A DNA stretch of 64,000 bases from CBFHND01 sp965657085 (GCA_965657085.1 CBFHND010000001.1:320997-384996), one strand, 5' to 3'. Shown: positions 17,610 to 26,588, numbered from the stretch's first letter. Notes: a model not told the origin generated them from the sequence alone. Program-made: numbers and translations.

Positions 17610-18931
17610 GATCCCATCAAAACCGCGTGCATATCCTCCGCAGCATCGCGCCCTTCGGCGACTGCCGTCACGGTGAGGTCATCACCACCCGACGCGCAGT
17701 CTCCCCCGGCCCAAACATCCTCCAGGGACGTGCGCCCCGCTGCGTCCACCGCAATCTTGCGCCCGTCCAACGCAGGCAAATCTTCGCCCTCCAAAGTCTG
17801 ACCAATCGCTTTGAACACCTGATCCGCCGCCAGCCGCAACGTCTGGCCCGTGCCCTGCATCGCGTCGTCCACATACTCAAACTCAATCTCGCGCAGCGAA
17901 CCGTTGCCGTGCACCGCCACCGGCACCGCATGGGTCACGATCCGCACACCTTTGGAAGCCGCCAGATCCTGCTCGAACACGCTTGCATTCATCCGGTCCC
18001 GCCCGCGCCGGTAAACCAGCGTCACGTTCAAAGCACCCAACAGTTTCGATTGCACCGCCGCGTCCACGGCGGTCATTCCGCCACCGATCACCACCACATC
18101 GCGGCCAATCGGCACCTGCGCCACGTCACTGGCCTGCCGCAGTTCCGCGATGAAATCCACTGCATCCCGGACACCATCCTTGTCCTCGCCCTCCGCACCC
18201 AGCGCGTTGACCCCTCCAAGGCCAAGACCCAGGAACACCGCGTCGTGTGCCTCGCGCAGGCCCGCAAGGGTGATGTCACGCCCGAGGGCCTTGCCGGTCT
18301 TCAGGGTGATGCCACCGATCCGAAGCAGCCATTCCACTTCATCCTGCGCGAACCCGTCAGGTGTCTTGTAAGCCGCAATTCCGAATTCATTCAGCCCGCC
18401 GGGCTTGGCCCTTGCGTCATGGACGACCACCTCATGCCCCAGCATCGCCAACCGGTGCGCACAGGCCAGTCCGGCCGGTCCCGCCCCCACCACGGCCACC
18501 GTTTTACCGGTGGCCGCAGCACGGGAGAAAGGATGCACACCCTGCGCTTGCAGGTGGTCCGTGGCATAGCGTTGCAACTGGCCGATCAGCACGGGCTTGC
18601 CCTCGGCCGCCTCGCGCACACAGGCCTCTTCGCACAGTGTCTCGGTCGGGCAGACACGCGCGCACATGCCGCCCATGATGTTCTGGGTCAGGATCGTCTT
18701 GGCCGCCGCATCCGGCGTGCCGGTCGCGATCTGGCGGATGAACAGGGGGATGTCGATGTCCGTGGGGCAGGCCGTGATGCACGGCGCGTCGTGGCAAAAG
18801 TAACACCGGTCCGCAGCCACCAATGCCTCGTGATCATCCAAAGGTGGATGCAGGTCAGAGAACCCCGTGGCATAGTCCTGTGCGGCAAGGCGGCCTGCCT
18901 TGATCCCCGGTGAAAACACATCTTGCCCCAT
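17606..18931 (-). CDS. preT: NAD-dependent dihydropyrimidine dehydrogenase subunit PreT
   Basis: Electron-input subunit of the two-subunit dihydropyrimidine dehydrogenase, resembling the small subunit of glutamate synthase: it takes electrons from NAD(P)H via FAD and Fe-S clusters to PreA. 441 aa from ATG 18931 (AGGAGGA upstream); an extended frame to 19081 was rejected. Fe-S cysteines occur in CYFCHDAPCITACP and CARVCPTETLCEEAC, the FAD fold at VVGAGPAGLACAHRLA and the second dinucleotide fold at VVIGGGMTAVDAA. It is first gene of the preT-small gene-preA operon, 56 bp after a RutR-type palindrome. Confidence 0.93.
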   Translation of the reverse strand: MGQDVFSPGIKAGRLAAQDYATGFSDLHPPLDDHEALVAADRCYFCHDAPCITACPTDIDIPLFIRQIATGTPDAAAKTILTQNIMGGMCARVCPTETLCEEACVREAAEGKPVLIGQLQRYATDHLQAQGVHPFSRAAATGKTVAVVGAGPAGLACAHRLAMLGHEVVVHDARAKPGGLNEFGIAAYKTPDGFAQDEVEWLLRIGGITLKTGKALGRDITLAGLREAHDAVFLGLGLGGVNALGAEGEDKDGVRDAVDFIAELRQASDVAQVPIGRDVVVIGGGMTAVDAAVQSKLLGALNVTLVYRRGRDRMNASVFEQDLAASKGVRIVTHAVPVAVHGNGSLREIEFEYVDDAMQGTGQTLRLAADQVFKAIGQTLEGEDLPALDGRKIAVDAAGRTSLEDVWAGGDCASGGDDLTVTAVAEGRDAAEDMHAVLMGS

Positions 18932-18986
18932 GGCCGTCCTCCTGCCGCATTGCGCTTTATCCAAAACGGTCTCATGGAATATATTT

Positions 18987-19002
18987 TTTATCAACTGGTA
19001 AA
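18987..19002. promoter_or_regulatory. RutR-type operator upstream of preT
   Basis: TTTATCAACTGGTAAA is an inverted repeat (TTTAYCA-AC-TGGTAAA) sharing the TGGTAAA half with the site at 14961. It sits 56 bp before the preT ATG in the 306-bp gap shared with the cold-shock gene. Confidence 0.65.
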
Positions 19003-19237
19003 ATAAAATGTCCCGCCTTTTTTCGCGCAATTGCCCGGATTTCAGGCACTGGCGGGCATTTGCCGAAACGCGGCAATCCACCGAATTGTCTTGATTTTAC
19101 TACAGTGCGCCCCCATATGCGGGTTGCGACGTTACACCTATCGACCGACCCGCTCCTTGCGAGCTCAGTTCCTCGATCTGTCTTGACTGAGCCGACCTGC
19201 CGCATTCCGTGGGCAGTAATCTAAAGGAGAAACGACG

Positions 19238-19444
19238 ATGGCTACTGGCACCGTCAAATGGTTCAACACAACAAAAGGCTACGGCTTTATCGCACCCGAT
19301 GGCGGCAGCAAGGACGTGTTCGTGCACATCTCTGCTGTTGAGCGTTCGGGCCTGACCGGCCTTGCGGACAACCAGAAAGTGACCTTCGACATCGAAGCAG
19401 GCCGTGATGGCCGCGAGTCGGCGATCAACCTCGCACTGGCCTAA
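19238..19444 (+). CDS. cold-shock family RNA-binding protein
   Basis: 68-aa single cold-shock domain, an RNA chaperone. RNP1 (KGYGFIAP) and RNP2 (VFVHISAV) are both intact, and the start MATGTVKWFN is classic. AAAGGAG precedes ATG 19238 by eight bases. About 150 bp of upstream sequence without another gene could be the long 5' leader often used for thermal control in this family. A strong terminator follows 24 bp after the stop. Confidence 0.95.
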   Translation: MATGTVKWFNTTKGYGFIAPDGGSKDVFVHISAVERSGLTGLADNQKVTFDIEAGRDGRESAINLALA

Positions 19445-19467
19445 GGCCTGCGACATTGCGATTTGGG

Positions 19468-19492
19468 CGGGCGCTTTGGCGCCCGTTTTTTA
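19468..19492 (+). terminator. rho-independent terminator of the cold-shock gene
   Basis: CGGGCGC-TTTG-GCGCCCG followed by a run of six T residues. Confidence 0.9.
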
Positions 19493-19543
19493 TTGGGCCT
19501 CAACCAGCGCCCCCCTTTTTTGTCGGACGTTCCGATCTGCGGA

Positions 19544-20161
19544 TCAGGGCGCGTCCCAGTCCACGCCTTCGGCCTTGGAAACCTGCAGACGCCCATCCGG
19601 CCACGGCACCATCAGGGTCTTTGCCGCCTCGATGTCGGGGCCAAGCCAATGCGGAATGTCGGAGTGTTTCAACAGCACCCCCATGCGGTGATGAATGTCC
19701 CGGACATCGGCAGATGGATCGCATGTGACCGTGGCGACCTGTGGCACCTGCAAACCGCCCGGCGCCGTCCAGACATCGGTGATGGCGGCGAAGAACAGGA
19801 AGGGATCAACCTTGTCGCGGATGGCCCACGCGGTCTTGCGCCGCGTCTCGCCCGTCCATTCATACCAACCGTTCACCGGGACAACCGCCCGTCCCACGCC
19901 CTCGAAGGCGGTCTTGTCAAAGACGGTTTCGGAGCGCGCGTTGATGATCTGCTCCATCACCGGGCGGCCACGGGCGTTGACGCGACCCACCGGTACAATG
20001 CCCCAGCGCATGGGGCGCAAAGCGGTGCCGTCAAAAACCGCGATTTGCTGGCCCGGCGCGATGTTGGCGCGTGGCGTATGGTCGGCCACGGGGCCCACAT
20101 CGGCATTCAATGCCTTGGCGACATCCGCAATGGGATCCGTCAGAAACAGCCTCCCCGGCAT
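19544..20161 (-). CDS. SRAP (YedK/HMCES-like) family protein lacking catalytic Cys2
   Basis: SRAP proteins normally crosslink to abasic sites in single-stranded DNA through the cysteine exposed after removal of Met1. This 205-aa protein keeps the rest of the site: Asn74 and Arg76 in INARSET, Glu101 in GWYEW, and His157/158 in IHHRM, plus RWGIVP. But it starts Met-Pro-Gly-Arg where the family has Met-Cys-Gly-Arg. No alternative start with Cys is present. It ends 3 bp from tesA on the same strand. Either the activity is lost or altered, or this is a lineage variant using another chemistry; the fold assignment is firm. Confidence 0.85.
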   Translation of the reverse strand: MPGRLFLTDPIADVAKALNADVGPVADHTPRANIAPGQQIAVFDGTALRPMRWGIVPVGRVNARGRPVMEQIINARSETVFDKTAFEGVGRAVVPVNGWYEWTGETRRKTAWAIRDKVDPFLFFAAITDVWTAPGGLQVPQVATVTCDPSADVRDIHHRMGVLLKHSDIPHWLGPDIEAAKTLMVPWPDGRLQVSKAEGVDWDAP

Positions 20162-20164
20162 GGA

Positions 20165-20806
20165 TCACCCCGCACCTGCGCGCCGCACCAGTTCCAGCGC
20201 CTTGGGCCCGAGACCATCCACGATCCGCGCGACGCCCATCGCGTTGGGATGGATGCCATCGGGTTGCATCCAGGTCTGGACCGCGGCGGGATCTTCCGCA
20301 GCGTCGCCGAACCCGGCAAAGAAACTGTCGAGGTAGAGCGTATCATATTGCGCCGCCAGATCGGGATACATCGCGTCAAAGCTGGCCTTGTAGTCGGGGC
20401 CGTAATTGCCCGGCGCGCGCATGCCCACCAGCAACACATCGACATCTGCCGCTGCCGCCGCCGACAGGATGCCGTCGAGGTTGGCGCGCGACACCGCCGG
20501 ATCGATCCCGCGCAACAGGTCGTTGCCACCCAACGCCACGATCATCGCATCGACTTCGGGTGTCAGGGTCCATGCCGCGCGCGACAGGCCGCCCGCAGTG
20601 GTGTCGCCGGACACGCCCGCATTGATCAGGGCGACATCTGCGCCCTGCGCTTTCAGCCATGTTTCAAGTTGCGGCACGAACCCGTCTTGTTGCACCAGCC
20701 CATAGCCTTGGGTCAGACTGTCACCGAGGGCCGCGACCACAATCGGTTCGGCCAAAGCCGTTTGCGCGGTGAAAGCCATGACAATTGCCGCAAATGCCTT
20801 GCGCAT
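20165..20806 (-). CDS. tesA: periplasmic GDSL arylesterase/thioesterase TesA-like
   Basis: Exported SGNH-family lipase/esterase. 213 aa from ATG 20806, which has GGAGG upstream; residues 1-19 form a signal peptide ending ALA. Catalytic blocks are intact: GDSLTQGYG (Ser), the Gly in INAGVSGDTTAGG, GGND (Asn), and the DGIHPN block (Asp/His). It is divergent from ybbA-ybbP homologues across 51 bp, an arrangement known from E. coli tesA-ybbA-ybbP. Confidence 0.9.
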   Translation of the reverse strand: MRKAFAAIVMAFTAQTALAEPIVVAALGDSLTQGYGLVQQDGFVPQLETWLKAQGADVALINAGVSGDTTAGGLSRAAWTLTPEVDAMIVALGGNDLLRGIDPAVSRANLDGILSAAAAADVDVLLVGMRAPGNYGPDYKASFDAMYPDLAAQYDTLYLDSFFAGFGDAAEDPAAVQTWMQPDGIHPNAMGVARIVDGLGPKALELVRRAGAG

Positions 20807-20857
20807 GATGATCCAACCTCCATATCGAGCCGTACCAGACAATAAAGGCACGCACCC

Positions 20858-21547
20858 ATGAGCAATCCAGTCCTGTCCTTGAATAATGCGGCGCTGTCGC
20901 TGGATGGCAATGCCGGGCGGGTGGATATTCTGCATGGCATCAGCCTTGAGGTGATGACGGGCGAAACCGTGGGCCTTGTCGGGCCATCGGGGTCGGGCAA
21001 GTCGTCACTGTTGATGCTGATGGGCGGGTTGGAGCGCGCCACGGGCGGGCAGGTCATGGCGTTGGGCCATGATTTGAGCGCGATGAACGAGGATGCGCTG
21101 GCGCGGTTTCGACGCGATCACATGGGTGTCGTGTTCCAGTCCTTTCACCTGATCCCCACCATGACCGCCTTGGAAAACGTGGCCACACCGCTGGAACTGG
21201 CCGGGGTGCACGATGCCTTTGACCGCGCCGAAGCGGAGTTGCAGACCGTTGGGTTGGCACACCGGGCGGGGCACTATCCCAGCCAGATGTCCGGGGGCGA
21301 ACAGCAGCGCGTGGCGCTGGCGCGCGCATCGGTGGTGCGTCCGGCGATCCTGCTCGCGGATGAACCCACGGGCAACCTTGATGGGGTCAACGGCGCGGCG
21401 ATCATGGATCTGCTGTTTGATCTGCGGGACCGGCATGGGGCGACGCTTGTGCTTGTCACGCATTCGAATGCGTTGGCGGCGCGCTGTGACCGGGTGATCC
21501 GGCTTGAAGATGGGCGTGTGGCCGAAGCGCGGGCGGCGGCGGAATGA
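20858..21547 (+). CDS. ABC transporter ATP-binding protein, YbbA/LolD-like
   Basis: 229-aa ATPase of the LolD/MacB-type family that powers FtsX-fold mechanotransmission rather than channel transport. Walker A GPSGSGKSS, signature MSGGEQQRVALARA, Walker B ILLADEPTGNLD and switch His VTHSN are intact. Its stop overlaps the start of the large permease by ATGA, so the two proteins form one complex. In E. coli the homologous pair is YbbA-YbbP, of poorly defined function linked to esterase/TesA; here too tesA is divergent. Confidence 0.9.
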   Translation: MSNPVLSLNNAALSLDGNAGRVDILHGISLEVMTGETVGLVGPSGSGKSSLLMLMGGLERATGGQVMALGHDLSAMNEDALARFRRDHMGVVFQSFHLIPTMTALENVATPLELAGVHDAFDRAEAELQTVGLAHRAGHYPSQMSGGEQQRVALARASVVRPAILLADEPTGNLDGVNGAAIMDLLFDLRDRHGATLVLVTHSNALAARCDRVIRLEDGRVAEARAAAE

Positions 21548-24072
21548 GCCTCGCGGTTTCTGCGCGGTTCGCGGCACGCGAGTTGCGAGCCGGTTTGCGC
21601 GGCTTTCGCATCTTTTTGGCATGCCTCGCGCTTGGGGTGGCGGCGATTGCCGCCGTGGGGTCCGTGCGGTCGGGGATCGAGGCAGGGCTGGCGCGTGAAG
21701 GGGCCGCGTTGCTGGGCGGCGATGCGGAGCTTGATTTCACTTACCGCTTTGCCACTGATGACGAATTGGCATGGATGCAGGGGGCCTCTGACGCTCTGTC
21801 GGAGATTGCCGAGTTTCGATCCATGGCCGTGGTGGGCACGGGCGATGCGGTCGAACGCGCGCTGACGCAGGTCAAGGCGGTCGATGATGCCTATCCGCTT
21901 GTGGGGTCTGTCGCCCTGTTGCCGGATGTGCCGCTGGCGCAAGCGTTGGGGGATCAGAACGGATTGCCCGGCGGTGTGATGGAGCGGGTGCTGGCCGACC
22001 GGCTGGGGCTGACGCAGGGAGATGTGTTCCGACTGGGCACGCAGGATTTCCGTCTGAGCGCGCTGTTGGAGCGTGAGCCCGATAGTGCGGCGGGCGGCTT
22101 TGGCCTTGGCCCGCGCACGCTTGTGCGGACCGAGGCGCTGGCGGATGCGCAGCTGTTGGCGCCGGGGACATTGTTCAACACCAAGTACCGTCTGGACCTG
22201 TCCGACGGCACCGATCTGGAAAGCGTCAAGCAGACCGCGCGCGCCCGGTTCGAGGACAGCGGCATGCGTTGGACCGACGCGCGCAACGGGGCGCCGGGGG
22301 TGTCGGAGTTCGTGGACCGTCTGGGCGCGTTTCTGGTGCTGGTGGGTCTGTCCGGGCTGGCGGTCGGTGGGGTTGGTGTATCGGCGGCGGTGCGCGCCTA
22401 TCTCGCTGAAAAGACCAGCGTGATCGCCACCTTGCGCACCTTGGGCGCGGAACGCAGCGTGATCTTCCAGACCTATTTTCTGCAGATCGGTGCGCTGTCG
22501 CTCCTGGGCATTGCCATCGGGTTGGCATTGGGGGCCGTGGCGCCGGTGGTGTTGGCCCCGTTGATCGAAGCCCGCCTGCCGATCCCTGCCGCCTTTGCGA
22601 TCTATCCCGGCCCCTTGGCCGAGGCCGCAGTCTACGGGCTGTTGACGGCTTTTATCTTCACGCTCTGGCCGCTGGCCCGCGCCGAGGACGTGCGCGCGGC
22701 AACGCTCTTTCGTGATGCCCTTGGCACCGCTCGGTTGCTGCCTGCGTGGCGCTATGTACTTGCCACGGTCATTGGCCTTGCCCTGCTCATCGGGCTGGCG
22801 GGCTGGTTTTCCGGCACGTGGCGGCTGACATTATGGACTGCGGGTGGCATCGCGGGGGCGCTGGTGCTTCTGGTGGCCGCGTCTTGGATCATCCGCTGGA
22901 CCTCGCGCCGGGGTGCGCGTGTCAGCAAGGGGCGTCCGGCCCTGCGTTGGGCATTGGCCGCGATTGCAGGCCCGCGTGAAGGGGCGGCTTCCGTGGTTCT
23001 GTCACTGGGGTTGGGGCTGTCGGTGCTGGCCGCCGTGGGGCAGATCGACGGCAACCTGCGGCAGGCGATATCGGGCAACCTTCCCGAAGTTGCGCCATCA
23101 TACTTCTTTGTCGATATCCAGAAGGACCAGATGCCGGGGTACACCGAGCGGCTGCGCACAGATGACGCAGTGCGCCGGATCGACAGTGCGCCCATGCTGC
23201 GCGGTGTGATCACCCGGATCAACGACCGCCCTGCCCGCGAGGTGGCGGGCGACCATTGGGTGCTGTCGGGCGACCGCGGCGTGACCTATTCCGAGCGCCC
23301 CGGCGACACCACCCGCATCACCGCAGGCGAATGGTGGCCCGAAGACTATAGCGGCCCGCCGCAGATCAGCTTTGCCGCAGAAGAGGCCGCGGAGATGGGT
23401 TTGAGCCTTGGTGACACCTTGACCATAAACATCCTTGGCCGCGACATCACCGGCACCATCACATCCTTCCGCGAGGTGGATTTTTCGACCGCCGGCATCG
23501 GGTTCATCCTGTCGATGAACCCCGCCGCGCTGTCGGGCGCGCCGCACAGTTTCATCTCGACCGTTTATGCCGCACCGGAGGCCGAAGCGGCCATCCTGCG
23601 CGATCTTGCCAGCGCCTATCCCAACATCACCGCGATCCGCGTGCGCGATGCCATCGACCGCGTGTCCGATGTGCTGGCCGGGCTGGCCGCGGCCACCTCT
23701 TACGGGGCGGCGGCGACGTTGCTGACCGGGTTCCTTGTCCTGATCGGGGCCGCCGCGGCAGGCACCAACGCGCGCACCTATGAGGCGGCAGTGCTCAAGA
23801 CTCTGGGCGCCACCCGCCGCCGTATCCTGATCAGCTTTGCCACCCGCGCCGCCCTGCTAGGCCTTGCCGCAGGGCTGGTTGCACTGGGGGCCGGGATTGC
23901 AGGCGGCTGGGCGGTCAGCCGCTTTGTCATGGACACCGATTATGCGATTATCTGGCCATCGGCCCTGGCGATCATCGCGGGCGGCGTGCTGGCCACGCTG
24001 TTGGCCGGCCTGGCCTTTGCATGGGGCCCATTGGCGGCACGCCCCGCGCAGGTTCTGCGCGCCCGCGAATAG
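21544..24072 (+). CDS. FtsX-like ABC permease, YbbP-like
   Basis: 842-aa inner-membrane protein with ten or so predicted helices arranged as two FtsX-type units: an N-terminal helix, a large periplasmic domain (about 45-255), a helix block around 260-460 with a second ATP-coupled core (GLSGLAVGGVGVSAAVRAYL), another periplasmic domain (about 500-700) and a C-terminal three-helix block (AATLLTGFLVLIGAAAAG). Partner of the ATPase encoded just upstream. Complete, with family-typical length. Role in envelope biology is inferred only. Confidence 0.88.
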   Translation: MSLAVSARFAARELRAGLRGFRIFLACLALGVAAIAAVGSVRSGIEAGLAREGAALLGGDAELDFTYRFATDDELAWMQGASDALSEIAEFRSMAVVGTGDAVERALTQVKAVDDAYPLVGSVALLPDVPLAQALGDQNGLPGGVMERVLADRLGLTQGDVFRLGTQDFRLSALLEREPDSAAGGFGLGPRTLVRTEALADAQLLAPGTLFNTKYRLDLSDGTDLESVKQTARARFEDSGMRWTDARNGAPGVSEFVDRLGAFLVLVGLSGLAVGGVGVSAAVRAYLAEKTSVIATLRTLGAERSVIFQTYFLQIGALSLLGIAIGLALGAVAPVVLAPLIEARLPIPAAFAIYPGPLAEAAVYGLLTAFIFTLWPLARAEDVRAATLFRDALGTARLLPAWRYVLATVIGLALLIGLAGWFSGTWRLTLWTAGGIAGALVLLVAASWIIRWTSRRGARVSKGRPALRWALAAIAGPREGAASVVLSLGLGLSVLAAVGQIDGNLRQAISGNLPEVAPSYFFVDIQKDQMPGYTERLRTDDAVRRIDSAPMLRGVITRINDRPAREVAGDHWVLSGDRGVTYSERPGDTTRITAGEWWPEDYSGPPQISFAAEEAAEMGLSLGDTLTINILGRDITGTITSFREVDFSTAGIGFILSMNPAALSGAPHSFISTVYAAPEAEAAILRDLASAYPNITAIRVRDAIDRVSDVLAGLAAATSYGAAATLLTGFLVLIGAAAAGTNARTYEAAVLKTLGATRRRILISFATRAALLGLAAGLVALGAGIAGGWAVSRFVMDTDYAIIWPSALAIIAGGVLATLLAGLAFAWGPLAARPAQVLRARE

Positions 24073-24723
24073 ATGCGAGCCGTGAAATGTGGAAAGCCTG
24101 TGTGAAACGTCAGGCGGCTTTGATCATCTCGTCAGAGCGTAGATCGAATGCGATCAAACGGGTGGAATATGCACTTCGTGCAAGTCACAGAGAAGATACC
24201 GAAATAGCCCACCCTGCTCCTTGGGATGTTTCGATACGTGCACTTGCAGCGTCCAAAATCCCGCGCGCGCAAGAAATCTGGTGCCGCTTTGCTGCGGAAG
24301 GAACGCTCAATCATGCAGACCGCAGCACAGGTCAGACGTCGAATACGCAGGTCGGGCGGACGAACCTGCCGTTTGGACCAAAGGACTTGGCACGGGAACA
24401 AGGCCGCTTGTGGCCGTTGTGCTGTCGCCTGTCAGCCTTACCGGACAGGCAATGGAACGGAGACACTACGCCCCCAGCGTCTGAGGGCCCAAATGATCGT
24501 CATCGGTCTGGACAGTAATGAGACCAAGGCGGTGCGCAACCCAAAATGGCCACGACCCGCGAGCCGACAAACAGGCCTGATACATATCAGCGACTACCGC
24601 TAGCCACGCCAATATCTCACTTGCGAACAGCAGCCGGTAAATACATGGGGCTCGAAGCTGTCATTCACACGTGAAGATAATCAGCTTGGCTTTTTCGGCT
24701 GGTGACGCATCTGGAGGGAAACG
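24073..24723. other. 651-bp intergenic stretch, no gene recognised
   Basis: Convergent gap between the ybbP-like gene and leuA. Several short open frames cross it, none with a plausible start or family resemblance, and base composition is less GC-rich than flanking genes. It may hold decayed sequence. No RNA gene was recognised. Confidence 0.5.
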
Positions 24724-24747
24724 AAAAGGCGGAATCACTCCCGCCTT
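24724..24747 (-). terminator. rho-independent terminator of leuA
   Basis: Minus strand AAGGCGG-GAGTGATT-CCGCCTT with trailing T residues, 11 bp after the leuA stop. Confidence 0.75.
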
Positions 24748-24758
24748 ACGTATCCAAC

Positions 24759-26321
24759 TCACATCTTATAGCTGATCTCGGGCGTGTCCTTGCCAGACTT
24801 CTCGCGCCGCACCAGCAAACGGTTCAGCGCGTGGATATAGGCTTTGACCGAGGCAACGACCGTATCTGTGTCCGCCGATTGGCCTGTCACGATACGCCCG
24901 TCTTCTTCCATGCGCACCGACACCGTGGCCTGCGCATCCGTGCCTTCGGTCACCGCGTGCACTTGATAAAGCTGCAGCCGGGCCGAATGCTCAACCAACG
25001 CCTTGATGCAATTGAATGCCGCATCCACCGGGCCATCGCCTGTCTGGTACGTTTTGTGCTCGGTGCCATCGACCACAAGCGTCATATCCGCCTCTTGCGG
25101 GCCTTCGGTCCCACAAACCACGCGCAACGACTTCAGCTTGATCCGCGCGACCTCGGGGTCCTCGCTGGTGCGCATCAGGGCAATCAGGTCATCCTCGTAG
25201 ATTTCCTTCTTGCGGTCGGCCAGTTCCTTGAACCGCACGAACACGTCCTTCAACTGGTTGTCGCCCAGCTCGAACCCCAGATCCTCAAGCTTTGATCGCA
25301 GTGCGGCGCGCCCCGAGTGCTTGCCCATGACGATATTCGTTTCGGTCAGGCCCACGTCCTCGGGGCGCATGATCTCGAATGTTTCGGCGTTCTTCAGCAT
25401 CCCGTCCTGGTGGATGCCGCTTTCGTGGGCAAAGGCGTTCTTGCCCACGATGGCCTTGTTGAACTGCACCGGGAAACCGGACACCGCAGCGACCCGGCGC
25501 GAGATGTTCATGATCTTGGTGCTGTCGATGCCCGTGCGGTAGGGCATGATGTCGTTGCGCACTTTCAGCGCCATCACCACCTCTTCGAGGGCGGTGTTGC
25601 CCGCGCGTTCACCAAGGCCGTTGATGGTGCATTCGATCTGGCGCGCACCTGCCTCAACAGCGGCGAGGCTATTGGCCGTGGCCATGCCCAGGTCGTTGTG
25701 ACAGTGCGTGGCGAACACGATCTCGTCCGCGCCCGGCACCCGCTCCAGCAGCATGGTGATCAGGGCCGCGGATTCGCGCGGTGCCGTGTATCCCACGGTA
25801 TCGGGGATGTTGATCGTGGTGGCCCCCGCCTTGATCGCGATCTCGACCACCCGGCACAGGTAGTCGTCCTCGGTCCGGGTGGCGTCCATGGGCGACCACT
25901 GCACGTTGTCGCACAGGTTGCGCGCGTGCGTCACCGTCTCATGGATGCGGTCGGCCATCTCGTCCATGGTCAGGTTGGGGATCGCCCGGTGCAGGGGCGA
26001 CGTGCCGATGAAGGTGTGAATACGCGGCTGTGCGGCATGTTTCACCGCCTCCCAGCAGCGATCGATATCGCCCAGCTGCGCGCGCGCCAGCCCGCAGATC
26101 ACCGATGATCTGGCGTTCTTGGCAATCTCGGACACCGCGGCGAAATCGCCTTCGGATGCGATGGGAAAGCCAGCCTCGATGATATCTACGCCCATGTCAT
26201 CCAGAAGCCCCGCAATCTCCAGCTTTTCGGCATGGGTCATGGTCGCACCCGGCGATTGTTCGCCATCGCGCAGGGTCGTATCGAAGATGACGACGCGGTC
26301 TTGGGTTTCGTTCTGTGTCAT
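24759..26321 (-). CDS. leuA: 2-isopropylmalate synthase
   Basis: First committed step of leucine synthesis: condenses acetyl-CoA with 2-oxoisovalerate. 520 aa: a TIM-barrel catalytic domain opening with FDTTLRDGEQSPG (metal Asp and the Arg-Asp pair), metal-binding HCHNDLG, a linker, and the C-terminal LeuA dimer domain (about 390-510) for leucine feedback. Length is normal. It is a single-gene unit ending at a hairpin terminator and preceded by a probable leucine leader peptide with an attenuator-like inverted repeat, so both allosteric and attenuation control are expected. Confidence 0.95.
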   Translation of the reverse strand: MTQNETQDRVVIFDTTLRDGEQSPGATMTHAEKLEIAGLLDDMGVDIIEAGFPIASEGDFAAVSEIAKNARSSVICGLARAQLGDIDRCWEAVKHAAQPRIHTFIGTSPLHRAIPNLTMDEMADRIHETVTHARNLCDNVQWSPMDATRTEDDYLCRVVEIAIKAGATTINIPDTVGYTAPRESAALITMLLERVPGADEIVFATHCHNDLGMATANSLAAVEAGARQIECTINGLGERAGNTALEEVVMALKVRNDIMPYRTGIDSTKIMNISRRVAAVSGFPVQFNKAIVGKNAFAHESGIHQDGMLKNAETFEIMRPEDVGLTETNIVMGKHSGRAALRSKLEDLGFELGDNQLKDVFVRFKELADRKKEIYEDDLIALMRTSEDPEVARIKLKSLRVVCGTEGPQEADMTLVVDGTEHKTYQTGDGPVDAAFNCIKALVEHSARLQLYQVHAVTEGTDAQATVSVRMEEDGRIVTGQSADTDTVVASVKAYIHALNRLLVRREKSGKDTPEISYKM

Positions 26322-26340
26322 GTCTGATGTCTCTTTATGT

Positions 26341-26409
26341 CTGTCCTAAGGCCTGAATGGCGCGCATGGCATCCTCTGAGCGGGCGCGCCGACGGGCTGC
26401 GCTCAGAGG
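26341..26409 (-). promoter_or_regulatory. attenuator-like structure between the leucine leader and leuA
   Basis: Two mutually exclusive pairings are visible. First, CCTCTGAGCG (26400-26409) with CGCTCAGAGG (26373-26382), a perfect 10-bp stem that includes the leader stop codon. Second, the leader's Leu-codon region CTGATCCTAA (26414-26423) with TTAGGACAG (26341-26349), one bulged base, just upstream of leuA. A T run is missing, so control may be at translation rather than termination. Folding is by eye. Confidence 0.55.
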
Positions 26410-26483
26410 CGAATTAGGATCAGTAGGCCGCGCAAAGCCGCACCGGGAAGGCGGGCGAAAAGGATATGTGCGGCTTGTGTCAT
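26403..26483 (-). CDS. putative leucine leader peptide upstream of leuA
   Basis: 26-codon frame with seven Leu codons, ending GLLILIRL and including two CTA codons, which look rare in this genome. It ends 81 bp before leuA, inside the inverted repeat at 26373-26409. No ribosome-binding site is apparent. A TATAAC -10 box ends eight bases before the ATG, so the transcript probably begins at or next to the ATG (leaderless), as known for trpL in Rhizobiales. Stalling at the Leu codons would change pairing upstream of leuA. Confidence 0.65.
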   Translation of the reverse strand: MTQAAHILFARLPGAALRGLLILIRL

Positions 26484-26491
26484 GGGATCAC

Positions 26492-26519
26492 GTTATATCG
26501 GGCCACCGTCGAATGAAAA
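26492..26519 (-). promoter_or_regulatory. putative sigma-70 promoter for the leu leader
   Basis: TTTTCA, 16-bp spacer, TATAAC on the minus strand. The expected start point falls at about the leader ATG. Confidence 0.45.
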
Positions 26520-26588
26520 GTGACTTTGTCATTTTTCTGCGCGCCAAGGTGCATTGAAGCGGCCGCGCATGCTGCTAGATGCCCCCGG

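Noticed and set aside
24221..24603. 125-codon plus-strand frame in the gap before leuA
   Set aside because: No ribosome-binding site, Arg-rich arbitrary sequence, no family resemblance.
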